A stretch of DNA of 64,000 bases from Aphrocallistes beatrix (lineage: Eukaryota; Porifera; Hexactinellida; Sceptrulophora; Aphrocallistidae), in NCBI GenBank assembly GCA_963281255.1, contig OY725502.1:1364001-1428000 (forward strand), written 5' to 3'. Each line of letters starts with the position of its first letter. Positions within the stretch are counted from its first letter, which is position 1. The position numbers were made by a program, and so were the translations under genes. Shown here piece by piece: positions 1-42,119 of the stretch. The notes below the pieces were generated by a model. It saw only the letters and a program-made list of their open reading frames with translations. It had not been told where the DNA came from and did no database searches.

Positions 1-2705
1 TTAGAACAAAAAAGAGCTGGCATAATTACAACGTTTGGAGGATTCATTAATTGTTTATGGAATGTTGGTAACGACTGCCACAGATAGAGGCAATTTTTTA
101 CTGCAAACATAAACTCAAATGCTTCTGGTTAAACTAGAGTAATACTTCGCCGATTTTGTGAATTATTAATTATACTTATTAATGTCTGATCCTGCACCGA
201 CCGATTCAGACAATAATTCATCTAATTACAAAATTGCGTTGAGATAATCAACCTGTTAGGTTGCCTTACCAGTATTCGGATAGCATGTTATTGTATATAT
301 TTTCCGGTTATAAATCGAGAGGGATATATCTAAGGTAATGTCGACCCCAAGTAGATGGCTTTCATACACTCTGCCCTGGGTAGGAAGATATGCAACGTCA
401 TTTCTTATAAAAGGATTGTTTCGCCCGAATATTGTAGGTAGATCACCAGAGGGGGAGTACAAACTAGTTTGGGTTCTTACTTTTACACAATAATACTGTC
501 AATAGCCTAAACAATGGGGTTTGCGTCGTAAGATAGAATAATATCGAGAAAGATTAGCATATGATGATCCTTTAAATTTTGTTTAAAAGAGTAAGTTCTT
601 AAATAACTGAAACTCTCAAAACATGATTTACTAATAATAACATGCTACTGATCTTGCAAAAAGTTCGTCCCCATTATCTCAATTTTTTTCAAATATTTCA
701 GTATTTTTTAACAACCACATCCCCTTGATTCAATTCACACGTCTGAAAATATTTCAGACCTTCAGGTTACTAAGCTATTTAATTGATTACTCTCCCAGAC
801 ATTAGGTCTAATTGGTTGCCATGTGGAGCATAACCATTGTTATAAAACAAAATTTTAATCATAAATACGTATATATTTTTTATGAATACAATCAACTATT
901 CATCATCTTTTCTTGGAAAAATGTTTTAAGCAGGATGGTGCTATTCCAATTTTAAACTGAACTAGTGTCTCTACTTGATCGGATTTCCATACGAATATCA
1001 ATGTATTGGAATAATTCCATTAATTTTTGATACTCGCACTTGCCATATGAATTCCAGTATTTTCATGAATGCACTGTTTCAAATAGTAGTATACTAGAAT
1101 AATTTAATCAAATAATTTGAAAAGAAGAGGTATTTTTTTGTATAAGGGAGCAACTCTCGAATTCGAATTCGAATTTGTCTGCTTGTAATCCTCACTGAAA
1201 TGAGTGTTACAGCAAATAATTCCGAATCATTCAAATGCATGGACTAATCATTCAAAAGTTCCTGGATATGGATGGCATATGAAATATAAACAAAGCAATT
1301 CTAGGGTAGTTTAGGAATCTGATGTACTATGTCAGGCAAATCAATGAAAATTCCGAGATATTGCTGTTTCACCTGGCATGAAGGTAAACTTATTGGCGTA
1401 GGTAACGAAACAAATGGAGCATGAAGATTGCAAGATTATTTAAAGTTAATTCTACGTAAATAATAAAAAGGAGTTTTGCTTGATGAATCAACAAATTTTA
1501 CGAATGTTGGTGGTCGGTCATACCGAGTATTAACTCTTGTACAACCATAGCAAGTATGAGAGGAATATTTCACACTGAAGTGATAAATACAAATTAATAA
1601 ATTTGAACAAGTTATTCTCTAATTTCTCAAATAATTGTGAATGAATTAGAGATGAAATTGCTGGAAAATTAAATGAGTGGCAGAAACGTATTTAAATCCA
1701 CAGCTTAGTAAAATTTGGTATTTGTGGAATCAGCAATGAATTTAGGGTAAATCAGAGATTTTAGCATGATGTTAGCGGGTCTAGCTATTTAGTGAATTAT
1801 CAAAAAGCACACGGCATCAATTACTAAGTAAATGCCCATTAGAACGTGACGAAATGTACAAAGTGAAAGAATGTATCAGATTATACATAAACAACAATTC
1901 CGAAAATAGTGTAAACCATAATTCAACATCTCTGCACTATCCCCTCCGTACCATACAGAGTATTTTTCTAACGTGTACAGAAAAAATGCTTTTTAATTGT
2001 AAGTGGAATTATTCCAGTTTTTTCAATTTTGTTTTGCCCACTAAATTGAAACTTTAAAAAATGATCATACAACTAAGTCAAATTGAAAAAACGATTTGGG
2101 TCAGGAATTGAATGCAGACCTAAGATATTCTGCAAAAATTTCGAGTGTTAGGAGGTCCATTAGCTGCGACGTAATATCATAAAAAGTAGTAGCTGTTTAC
2201 TAAAATTTCAAATTAATAGAAAATCAGAAATGATGGTAAGGAAAACATTAAAAAATTGGTACTTCCAAAAACAAATTCTCAAGACGAAAGAAAGGAGCGT
2301 AGCTATGAGGGTAGTGTGTAGCACACCTACATAAGGCTTGGTCCAATTCGATAATTAGGAAAAATGCAAGCCTTAGTTTAAACTAATAAAGTGTAGAGAA
2401 TTGACAGTGATATAAAATGTATTACATAATAAAATCAGATTTACAGATCACAAAATAGAGACACTTTAGGTCTAGGTGTGACTCAAACACTAGGCGTATG
2501 AATGCTGAGCTTACTCAGCTAAGTCTGTCTGTAAACGTGACAGTTTAAATAGCCTGGTGCAATATTACAACCACTTAGAATATGAGAATTGTTAGTTGAG
2601 AAAAGTGTTGCTGGGTTGAGTTAATCGGCTGTCGCGCTACACTTGAGAAGGATGGAGTGCATGGGACGGGAGTGATGTTAAAGGAGGAGAGAGGGGTAAC
2701 TATAC
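1..2705. other. AT-rich stretch downstream of the last recognised ASXL exon
   Basis: No convincing exon was found. The ASXL exon ending at 2706 closes with a good splice donor, so further ASXL exons, including the C-terminal PHD finger typical of the family, should lie here or beyond the left edge. A minus-strand open segment at 256-462 has a possible acceptor just upstream, but its phase and sequence do not fit ASXL. Confidence 0.5.
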
Positions 2706-32965
<30,260 letters not shown>

Positions 32966-33028
32966 GAGCTAGAGGCTACGAGGAGCAGATTGAGGATCAA
33001 ATTCAGTGTCCCTACTGCTTCCTACTAT

Positions 33029-33034
33029 TTTATT
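33029..33034 (-). terminator. Candidate MRPL47 poly(A) signal
   Basis: A minus-strand AATAAA lies 65 bp after the MRPL47 stop and 64 bp before the ASXL start codon. It suggests that MRPL47 ends its own transcript within the short gap. Confidence 0.5.
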
Positions 33035-33098
33035 TGAATTGAATTGAAAAATTTTACAGAAATTGATACAAATAAATCGAATACTTAATACGGTAGAT

Positions 33099-33752
33099 CT
33101 AAGTCTGTTTCAACTTGAAGAAGATTAATATCTTTTCGAACAAAGTAGGATCTGGTTTGGGTAACTCAGCGGGTTTAACTTCATCTTTGCTCTCCTCCTG
33201 TAGCTGCATGGCTCCCAGTATGACCTGCTCCCTCTCCACCAGCACCTGCTTTAAGTGGCTCATGGATTGGACCACATACACCTTCCGGCTCCCCTTCTTG
33301 ATCATCAGCTTCAGGGCCCGCGCCTCGTTCTCCATGGTGAGGAGCAGGTTCTTCTCCTTCAGCAGGACGTACCAGAGTCTGTGCAGGTCCAGGTTGCTCT
33401 TCAGCCTCAGTTCGTCCACCAGCCACCCTCGCCCGTAGTGCATCCCATCCCGGAACAGCTTCAAGTCTGCCGGGAAGAATTCCTTCAGGGGGGCAGGGGT
33501 GTCCGGGTGGAAATGAATAATCTTAGGAGGATCCGGTTCTGATGGATCTTGGGCCTTCTGAGGTTCTGAAGAATCTGTGGGTTTCTGAGGTTCTGAAGAA
33601 TCTGTGGGTTTCTGAGGTTGTTCTAAAGGAGTCACAGAGGTTTGAGGCGTTTCCGCTGGCTTAGTGCTAGCATGACGAAGCAAGAGTCTAGAGTGAAGTG
33701 CTCGGGTAACAGAAGAGGAGAGTAAGTGACCTCTTGGTAGGTTACGAAACAT
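33099..33752 (-). CDS. MRPL47: Mitochondrial ribosomal protein L47 (uL29m)
   Basis: 217-aa, single-exon component of the large subunit of the mitochondrial ribosome, homologous to bacterial L29. I chose the ATG giving MFRNLPRGHLL because it opens an Arg/Ser-rich, acid-free mitochondrial targeting peptide; an earlier in-frame ATG at 33812 gives a poorer one. After a proline-rich linker with a ten-residue repeat (QKPTDSSEP units), the MRP-L47 core follows: LKEFFPADLKLFRDG, then GRGWLVDELRLKSNLDLHRL and WYVLLKEKNLLLTMENEA. That last stretch is the diagnostic L29 helix pair. It lies between DNAI3 and ASXL on the same strand, 136 bp after the former and 133 bp before the latter. Confidence 0.93.
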   Translation of the reverse strand: MFRNLPRGHLLSSSVTRALHSRLLLRHASTKPAETPQTSVTPLEQPQKPTDSSEPQKPTDSSEPQKAQDPSEPDPPKIIHFHPDTPAPLKEFFPADLKLFRDGMHYGRGWLVDELRLKSNLDLHRLWYVLLKEKNLLLTMENEARALKLMIKKGSRKVYVVQSMSHLKQVLVEREQVILGAMQLQEESKDEVKPAELPKPDPTLFEKILIFFKLKQT

Positions 33753-33888
33753 TGCTAAGCAGAGAATATCTCGAATCAAATATTTGTAATCGAAACTCGA
33801 CCCAAGTGGCATAACCCAATCTTAAATAATGCCTGAGTACAGGATACATCATACAATGCATGGAGTAGGTAACAGAATGGGAGGAGGA

Positions 33889-36800
33889 TCAGATGTCCTC
33901 ATCTTCCCCAGCAACCAGTCCCAACTGCTTGAGCAGCCTCCTCTCCACACTGAGGTACAGCTCGTACTCCCTCTCCGTCTCCTCCGCACTCCTCTCCGCC
34001 TGCTTCGAGTCCTTCTTGCTGAAGCTGTCCGCGTGGATCTGCTTCATCTCCTGCTCCCGCACCGACTCCCGCTCCCTCTGGTACCTGAGCGCCTTGACCG
34101 CTCTGTCCCAGTAGCTCTCCATCAGGGCCAGCTCGGTGGAGGAAGGGTGTCGCAGACTCCACGGGACCTGTGGGTAGCAGCGACTATCTAATGAGCTCAG
34201 CACTAATCATGTCGCGTAGCAACAGTGGCAGCGTACCTGTAGAAGGTGCAGGGTCCCGCTGGAGTCGCCGATGGCCAGGAGCATGATGTCCTTGGTGAGG
34301 GAGAAGGGGTCCATGTTGGTGAGCGAGCTGCTCGACACGTTCTGTCTCATCACCGGCTCGTGGGACTTGTCCATCAGGTCCCACACCTCCAGGTACCCAT
34401 CGCTACGTCCTATGAAGAACACGCCGGGGCGAGAAGGGGACCAGCAGCCCGACAGTCGGCGCACGTCTGAGCAGGACGACTCAAAGATGGGACCATCGTG
34501 CACGCCCTCCTTCCACAGACAGAAGGACCAACCCCCCACCGAGAGGAGGAGGTCGTTGAAGAAAGGCGATCTACCGGGGGCATAAAGGGTGTGTCCATTA
34601 AGATTGAGAAATTAAACTATCGTATATACTCGAGTAATTTTTAGCCTCATTCACCCCTGAAGAAAATTAATATTTCAGACATAATATGCGATTTTTCAAT
34701 CAATATTACCGCACGAGTGAGTCAAGAAATGGGATAAAGGAGGAATTTACGATTAATATCTTTTCTAACAGGTACTTAGCACCCTCTTTGGGGGGATTAT
34801 TTGAGGGTCGGCTACTTTTCGAGTATATACGGTATGTATTGGTGGCTAATATCTAGTTTTATCCTCACCTGTTGAGGGAAGTGACAATCCCACTGTGTAT
34901 GGAGAAGGACACTTCCGGTTTCTGAGGTGTGAACCTCCCTTCCCCATCCTTGAGTGGCATCCAGTCCGTGCAGACTATCTCCCCATCCTCTGTGCCCACG
35001 AACAGCTTGCTGCTCTTGCCAGGGAGCTTCTCTCCCTCTTCAGTCGCACCGCCCCCTCCCTGTCTAGACTTGGAGGCTTCTTGCCGTGCCAGCTTCCCTA
35101 ATTGGAATCATTAGAGGATACAAATATGCAAAGAGTGGAACTCGGAAGAGTTACTGGGGATTTTCCAGGGATGTATCATGCAGCTAAGTGTAAGGCCTTG
35201 AACGGATTTGCACACCTGATATTGTGTTCGAGAAATTTTTTTATTTCCGATCAGAAGCACCGTTTCAATATTTCAGTGCAGCTCAATTCCACTAGAATTG
35301 CAAGCACATACAAATCTGACAATTTGGTTCTAGAAATTTCATTTCTCACTTCTAGCAATTTTCGGTTCTTCAATCAATCCGATTGAGTTTACATAAAAAA
35401 AATACGTAAGATTTAGAAATCTACAAACGATGCCTCCAAGGAGGCGAATAGGGTCAGTTCGGAAGTACCTGAGTGCTGTCTCTCTCTGAGACTGATCCTC
35501 GTGGCTCCGAAGTCTCCCGGGTTGTCGCCCCTGGGCAGACTGACGTAGAGGAACGGCTTCCACAGAGTGTCGAGGTGCGAGAAAGTGGATGGGAGGTTTG
35601 ATACTCGGTGGATGAGGGAGGCGTCGGACTCACTCCCCGCCTCCTTACTGGAAGGGAGAGGTCTGGTATCCCAGAAGTACACCATTCCTAGAGATGCAGT
35701 CACTGATAGCATGGGTGATACCGACATCATGCCAGTAGGAACAGGATCTTAGGCTGGATGAACTGAAAAATTCTGTTACACCCATCGCCCTCAATAATTT
35801 CAAGTGTCAGTCACACAGATTATTCATTTTTTTGTCAAATTTCGCTGATCATAGCAAATTTTAAAAGAATCTAAACGATTGAAAGATTTGAAGAATAAAA
35901 CAAATCGAGACAATAGAAAGAAAGTGAGTTAGGTCAACGCCCCGTATATCTCCCCTCCTAGTAACCACGTGTGCGAATCTCACCGTCAAGTGAAGACGAC
36001 ACAATCTGATGACACTGGTGTGTCTGGTTGTCAAGGAAAGAACCCAAGTTCTCCCTCTCTCTGCCCACCTCCAAGTGCGAAGGCAGCCACTGGATGTCGG
36101 TGACCATGCTCTTGTGTCCCTGCTCGATGGAGCTGCGGGCACAGTAGCGGACCACCGGTGCGCTCTCCAGTTTATCTTCCATGTCGAATATCGCCTGAGC
36201 GGTCGCCTTGTGCCCCTGCGGCTGAGAGTCAGAGGAAGTGCCTCGGTTTGCCATCAGTCTCTCCTCCCACTGGCTGATGTCCCACAGCACCACATATCCA
36301 TTCATGCAACCTACACACATTGCTGAGGTAACAGCTCATGCATAGTATATATAGATTCCGGGTATATCTGACAATCTTCAAGCAATTTTGAACAAGTGCT
36401 TTGAAGATTTAGTACCCGGGGGTACTTTGTCTAAATTGAGCATGCCTTGACCACGCAGAATATGATAAACTTTGGAAGTTGACATAAACTGAATTATTCG
36501 AAAATCACTTTTGATAGATTAAGTCAATTGATATTCCTAATTGGAAATAGATTTTCCTAGAAACTTAGCTATAATAGATCCTAAATTGATCACGCAATTA
36601 TCACGAATGCGTTTGCTTATCTTTATCTAATCAGGCAATTCTAACGATCAAACATAATCAATTGATGGAATTCTGCCCACACACCTCCCACGATGATGTT
36701 AGGGTTGATCGGGTTGAATTTGAAGCAGGCCACATCCTCGGGCGCCTCTAGCATCAGCATGGGGTGGATTGGGTCCACGAAGCTCCAGATCAGCACTCTG

Positions 36801-39800
36801 GAAGGGTTCATGACGATGTGGTGCAGCGCATCCACTCTCTTGTCGAAGGAGAGGTTGTAGGCACAGGAGACAGCCAGCAGTCCTTTCACAGTCGGATGCC
36901 AGTCCAGACAGGTGATGGTCTTGTCCTTACTGAACTGCAGGTCCGTGAAGGACTGGTACTCCTTCAGGGAGTTGTCAGTCTTCACGGAGAAGAGCGCATC
37001 CCCCTCTGCACTCAGATCCAGGTAGTCGTCAATGAAGATGTTCATGATGAGGTTCTGCTGTAGAGCTAACTACTCGAGAGAGAGAGAGAGAGCTGACACA
37101 CTGTGTTATGAGGGAATGGGTAGGTAGCGTGGGTGTTACCTCGAGGTTGTCTAGGTGCAGCAGGATGAACTCGTGGATGCGGGAGGAGTCTGTGTCTACG
37201 TCCTCTGAATCTCTAGGCGAGTACTGGACCACAGCGTTCTTAGGATAGGTCCAGCTACAGGCATGGATACGATAGTCAAGCAATGGAATGGTGGTCATTC
37301 CACACAGTCAGGTGCCCGGACTATGCGTAAGAGTTAATTCACAATCCAATCCATGGTTCCCGTTACCTGGTCTGAGAGGGAGTGTCTTCTAGACAGGGGA
37401 CGGCTTGCACCCCTTTGTCTGTCTGCAGGGAGGGGAGAGAGAAGGTCTCATCTGGAACTGTCTCGCACTCAGCGTACATCTCCTTGTGCTGCTGAGAGGA
37501 TCGGTCTGAGAAGAAGAAGGGATTGGAGAAGTTATTTCTCTTCCTGGAGATCCTCTGTCTGATCCGTGGTCTGGATTCTGTCACCTTCCACTCCTCTACC
37601 TCCTTCTCACTGCCCTGAGATACCCAGGGACCCCTGGGAGGGGGCGTTCCGGGAATTTCTGCATAAACAACTTCCTCCTCTTCTTCCGCGATTCCTTCTT
37701 CTCCAGCTACTATAGGGATGGACACACGAGGAGATGAAGGAAAGATGTGACCTATATGCATGGGCATCGAACTTTGGGGTTCGTAGAGACAAGTTGATGG
37801 GGGCGGAAGGGTCTCGGTCCCATCGGTAATGACACTTATGCCTACATGATATGCTGGGGGGGGGGGGGGGTTGCTCTTTTCGAAATTTAACATTTATTTC
37901 TTGTAAATTATACTAGATTTTGTCAAATCTGATTTTGAATTTTTGGTATTTACAGGCCTCTCAACCTGGAATTTAACTAAATCGTGTGATGGCAAGTGAC
38001 AAATCGTGACATATGGGAATATAGTATTACGAACAGTGGCTCTAAATCGTGAGACACACGACGAGATCGTGAGATTGAGAGGCATGTATTTGGTATTCGA
38101 TATTTTAATATTGTAGAACTGATTGCTAGAATTTAACGTTTTTACTATATTTGTAAACTAAAACAGCTCTAAAGTCTTGTTGACATCGTAAAAGATTAAA
38201 TAATCGATTCGTTTTAGAGAACGAATCTGAAAGCGGAAATAACAACGCACTTTAACTAAAATCACGAGACCAATGAGACAGTAGAGGAGCATTGAGTGTC
38301 ATGATTAGGAGGATGGACTTATGGTGGATATCGGGACATGTTTCAGAGAGGAGCACTCACCCTCCTCCCTCCCTCCCTCCTCCGTCACGGGGACGGGGGG
38401 AGCAGAGATGGACTCCATGGCAGACACAGTCAGACAGATGATGAAGTTCTGTCCGAACTTGAAGTCGATGTCGTAGAGCAGCAGCACCTCCGCACGGGAG
38501 TAGGACTCCAGCTGCTTCCTCAGCGGCTGGAAGTCAGACACGGCCGCCCGGTTGAATATGTCATCGAGGATGGCCTTCTTGTCGATCTTCTTCCCCGGGC
38601 GCTCCTCCGTCACGTCCACGTCCGCTTCTAGCTGTGGAATGGAATGGAATTCTAATCCTGTAATTCTGCAGTAATCTTAATTAAGTTTTGAAATAAAGTG
38701 GAGAGAGATTCTCATTGAACAATCAAAGTAGAGACAAAACGAGACAACAAGTACAATACTAAGTGCTAGAGAAGTGTTGAGTAGGAAGATGGGTCTATTC
38801 GCGAGATCTCCGTCCCTTCAGGGGATATCACCTCACAGGTACTAAAATACTATATCAGTGCGTCATTCAGTTGCACAGGAGGCACTGGCTAGACCTGCAC
38901 CTCTGCGAGAGGGGACTTGTGCTTGCCGGAGAACTCAGCCTTGTAGTTGCTGGTCAGGGCCTGAGTCACCTCTCCGTTGCGGAGCGTGGGGAGCGCCCCC
39001 TCGCACAGGGCCTGCTTGTCCGGGTTACAGCCGTAGCGGGTGGTGTTCTGGCCCCGGATTTGGGGGTCCAGCTTGGGCTGAGTGTAGGAGTAGCGGGAGG
39101 TGGATATGCCCTGTCCGTACACCCCGTAGTTGTCCGCCTTCAGGGCGAACCTGTACTCACTGGAGCCCAGGTTCCCCACCCCGTAGGCGGAGAGGAAGGA
39201 AGGGATGGTGCTGCGGTTGGAGAAGTCCCGCTCATAGGTAGAGGCCAGTGCGTTCGGGGTGGCGCGCGTATCCATGGTGATGGTGGGCAGCTGTTTGGTG
39301 GGGGAAGTGGGACGCATCACGAACTTGTTCGGCAGTCTCCAGTTCATGAAGCCCCGGGTGGGGTGAGGGTTGTTCCTGGAGGCGTGTACCTCACTCCTGT
39401 ACCTGCTCTGCTCCACCTCCTTCTGGTGGAAGTTCTGGTCGTATGTGGTGTTGTAGTAGGTGTACAGTCCGTTCTCGAACGCAGGCATGGTAGGAAAATC
39501 CATTTTTCAAGAAACAAAATTAGAAAAATAATATTAGATCCGTCAGTAGTTTATATTCAACGTTTGTAAAATTATTTATAGAGCCTAATTATCAGGGAAA
39601 GGATCGGTCGCATGTTCGACCAATAGAATTAGACCCTCAGTGCTAGCGCAATTCTAGATCCAATCGCTAAAGTAAGCACGTATGATACATATGTAATTAG
39701 GTGCAGGGTGTGAAAGTAGCATTAGTGGTTACCTGGAACAGTTTCTGAGTGACTGAAGAGAGGAAGATGGGCTGAGCTCCTGCTGGCAGCTCTTCAGGCA

Positions 39801-39879
39801 GTACGAGAGCTAGAGTAGGGACTGCAGCAGGGATGGGAGTGACAGAGGTAGAGCCAGGAGCTGAGGTATTTTCTGGCAT
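33889..39879 (-). CDS. DNAI3: Axonemal dynein intermediate chain 3 (WDR63), 10 exons
   Basis: WD-repeat intermediate chain of inner-arm dynein in motile cilia. Exons (minus): 39879-39733, 38631-38361, 37853-37367, 37254-37140, 37057-36685, 36322-35984, 35747-35469, 35097-34869, 34570-34237, 34167-33889; all GT/AG, phases agree, 2,853 nt, 950 aa against about 890 in human. Family landmarks in order: DIFNRAAVSDF, LLLYDIDFKFGQNF, PWVSQGSEKEVEE, ISRKRNNF, WTYPKNAVVQY, LKEYQSFTDLQ, CLDWHPTVKGLLAVS, VLIWSFVDPIHPMLMLEAP, PNIIVGA, GYVVLWDI, GHKSMVTDIQWLP, VYFWDTRP, FVGTEDGEI, SPFFNDLLLSVGGW, FFIGRSDGYLEVWDL and YELYLSVERRLLKQLGL. Exon 3 is entered through a pure poly-C acceptor tract. The exons are far more GC-rich than the surroundings. 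Exon 4's acceptor is the least certain border. Confidence 0.93.
37856..37870. repeat. 15-base homopolymer G (poly-C acceptor of DNAI3 exon 3)
   Basis: Fifteen G on the plus strand. On the coding strand it is an unbroken C tract ending in AG directly before exon 3. It is prone to slippage and possibly able to form a G-quadruplex on the other strand. Confidence 0.9.
38889..39503 (-). CDS. Single-exon ORF nested in DNAI3 intron 1, axoneme-like
   Basis: 204-aa intact ORF on the same strand as DNAI3, between its exons 1 and 2. Base composition is GC-rich like the DNAI3 exons, unlike the intron around it, which argues that it is coding. I do not recognise the family. It is rich in Tyr, Asn, Ser and Thr with loose repeats of the form Tyr-x-x-x-Phe: TTYDQNF, STYERDF, SNYKAEF. 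Such spaced aromatic motifs are common in microtubule-inner and SAXO-type axonemal proteins, so a ciliary role is suggested by sequence style and by location inside a dynein gene. No signal peptide or membrane segment. It might also serve as an alternative first exon, since its end (GTGCAG|GTCTAG) could splice in phase to DNAI3 exon 2, but this is weaker. Confidence 0.72.
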   Translation of the reverse strand: MDFPTMPAFENGLYTYYNTTYDQNFHQKEVEQSRYRSEVHASRNNPHPTRGFMNWRLPNKFVMRPTSPTKQLPTITMDTRATPNALASTYERDFSNRSTIPSFLSAYGVGNLGSSEYRFALKADNYGVYGQGISTSRYSYTQPKLDPQIRGQNTTRYGCNPDKQALCEGALPTLRNGEVTQALTSNYKAEFSGKHKSPLAEVQV

Positions 39880-41755
39880 GCTAGTCTAGGACAGATTGTC
39901 AACAAGCTACTTGAACAGAGAATTAAAAATGGTAACGGTAAGCAGTGAGGCATTCTAGGGACATGGATAGAGCGGGGACTGTTCTTCGGATAGAAATCAG
40001 GATATTTACTAGTTTAGACATTCCAATCCTCAGTACTTATCAGTCCAGTCAGAGCATTAAGGACTCACAAATTACTCCAACCCCCGCTCAGAATTTTCTA
40101 AGTGCGCGCGGGATCTCACTCCTGAAACAAAAGGACGCTCTTCTAAGCGCTCAATTCAAAATATTTTCAAAATGTTGGATTAATTAAACAGAACCCCAAA
40201 AAATAAAGTCTTAATCAAAAAATGGAAATAATTCATTATAATTATTCAGAATTTCCCAGACTAGAAGAGCAGATACTGTCACGCCATAACAGTTTTGGAA
40301 TATAACTGCACTGGTCCTGAAATGATTTAATAGAATAAAGAGTCACTTTAACTGGTCCAGGCACATGCACTCTCCTGCCAAGCCATTCGTCACTTCAATA
40401 CTTTTACGTATAACTAATTTATTTGAATAAATTTAGTTAGAGCGAGCGTGTGAAATTTCACACGAAATTTCGCATGTCGCTGCGCTTGCTCGGAATTGGA
40501 TTATCTCCTTTCGTGAACTCGACATATCAGATTTATATTAATTACTGACTAAACGATAAGTACTGACTCGTACTGGATTGGAAATACGTATTACTAGTTG
40601 AAATGGAAGTGCTGTGCAATTCTGCTTTCTACTAAGGGATGCCGCAGAAAAGCATTCGGTTAACCTACTTGTGAGATAAGTGACTGTATTACATGAAATC
40701 TGGGACTTACACGTTTAGTATATTTAGGATGATATATTACTAGTATATCTATACAAAAACTTTAATACTAGTAGACTGTATTTATTAACGAGACAATATA
40801 GAATTAGTTTAGGTCTATCGACCGAAATTTTCTGACGGATATAGAGAATGTCTAGTTTTTAGTAGTACAAATATAACCAGATATATACTATCCCATGCAT
40901 ATATGGGATATTGTTAGACACTGAGCATCTTATTTCAAAATTGATACCAGATCACACATTTGAAAATATTTTTGAATATCCAGACAAATATGTCGACTTG
41001 AATTGATACATTAGTCAATTGGTAATCATACTTGGGAATTTCGTTGGAACAGGTGTTAGGTTCAGGTCGGCATTAATCATGCCAACTCTTAGAAAGCAGT
41101 AAATTTTTCAATCCATCGGTGATTTACACAATCCCTTCGTTGCCCTTGGAATGTGTCGCGTCATTTCCGGTTTAAGCCATTTTGGACGGGGAAGCCATAA
41201 CAATTTGGGATATTTACTATAAATAGAAAATACCCCAAGGCAATCGAGGATATTATTAATAACAAGCGCGCTTCGCTTGCTTGCGCTGCGCGGCTGGCGG
41301 ACATAAAGTGTCCGCCGGAGGCTCCCTTCGGTCGCCTGGAGGTGACATTGGTTAATTATAAGGGAGATATCATCTCTAAATATGTCCATCTTAGATTTAA
41401 AATCGATATCACTCGAAAAAAGACCAAAATTATCAATCTTTAAAATTTTGATGCGTAATGATGACGTCATAACAGAGTGATGAGTCATCATTTTTTTATG
41501 ATAGTTGCATCATATGTGAGACGTGTTAGTATACATATTCTTTTAAAATTTCAGCTTACTATAATGGCTGAGTTATGTCCGAATAACTGTGTTGCTTAAC
41601 TTTTAAAAATGTGACGATGACGTCATAATTCCATGATGAGTCGACATTTTTGTCTGAACTCAGAACTTAGTGGAGCCATAGCCAAAAAACTCCCACATGC
41701 CAAAAATCAGCTTTCTACGCCTGGCAGTTTCTTCAATCAATTCGTTACAGATATA

Positions 41756-41804
<49 letters not shown>

Positions 41805-42119
41805 TTAATCGAGTTTTAATAGTAAGGATTATTAAAATGTTACTAGAATCGGGAATATATTAGAAATACTAATTTTAATTAATGCTATAATATTCCACAA
41901 AATGAAATAAAAATATTGACGGAGAATCATCTACAGATGTGATGAGGCTAACAGAGATGCTATATAGATACATGATGAGCTATCCAAAAAAATGATCAGA
42001 TGATTTAGTTGATGCAGGTAACACATATGAAACATATTTTAATAAAACATGCCACTTTTAGGCATCAGTCGCAATATATTAATCGCACTATGTATGTAGT
42101 GCAATCCAAACTCGCGATA
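39880..42119. other. Intergenic region upstream of DNAI3
   Basis: No gene seen. Holds repeat family R copy 2 (41262-41830) and a repeat fragment at 40437-40570 (GAGCGAGCG with ACACGAAATTTCGC, then TTAATTACTGACTA), which recurs in diverged form at 47970-48090. Confidence 0.55.
41262..41830 (-). mobile_element. Dispersed repeat family R, copy 2
   Basis: About 569 bp, inverted relative to copy 1, with the same GC-rich hairpin end (ACAAGCGCGC...) and TA-rich end. The TA run is longer here (41757-41796), followed by a short CA run. It carries TGACGTCA at 41462-41469 and 41618-41625 and TGAGTCA near 41480. Confidence 0.77.

Noticed and set aside
256-462. Possible final ASXL exon
   Set aside because: An acceptor-like AG precedes it, but the phase needed after the exon at 2706 gives an early stop, and no PHD cysteines are present.
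33115-39569. Many plus-strand ORFs of 60-230 aa
   Set aside because: Shadows of the GC-rich DNAI3, MRPL47 and nested-gene exons on the minus strand, where the homology is clear.
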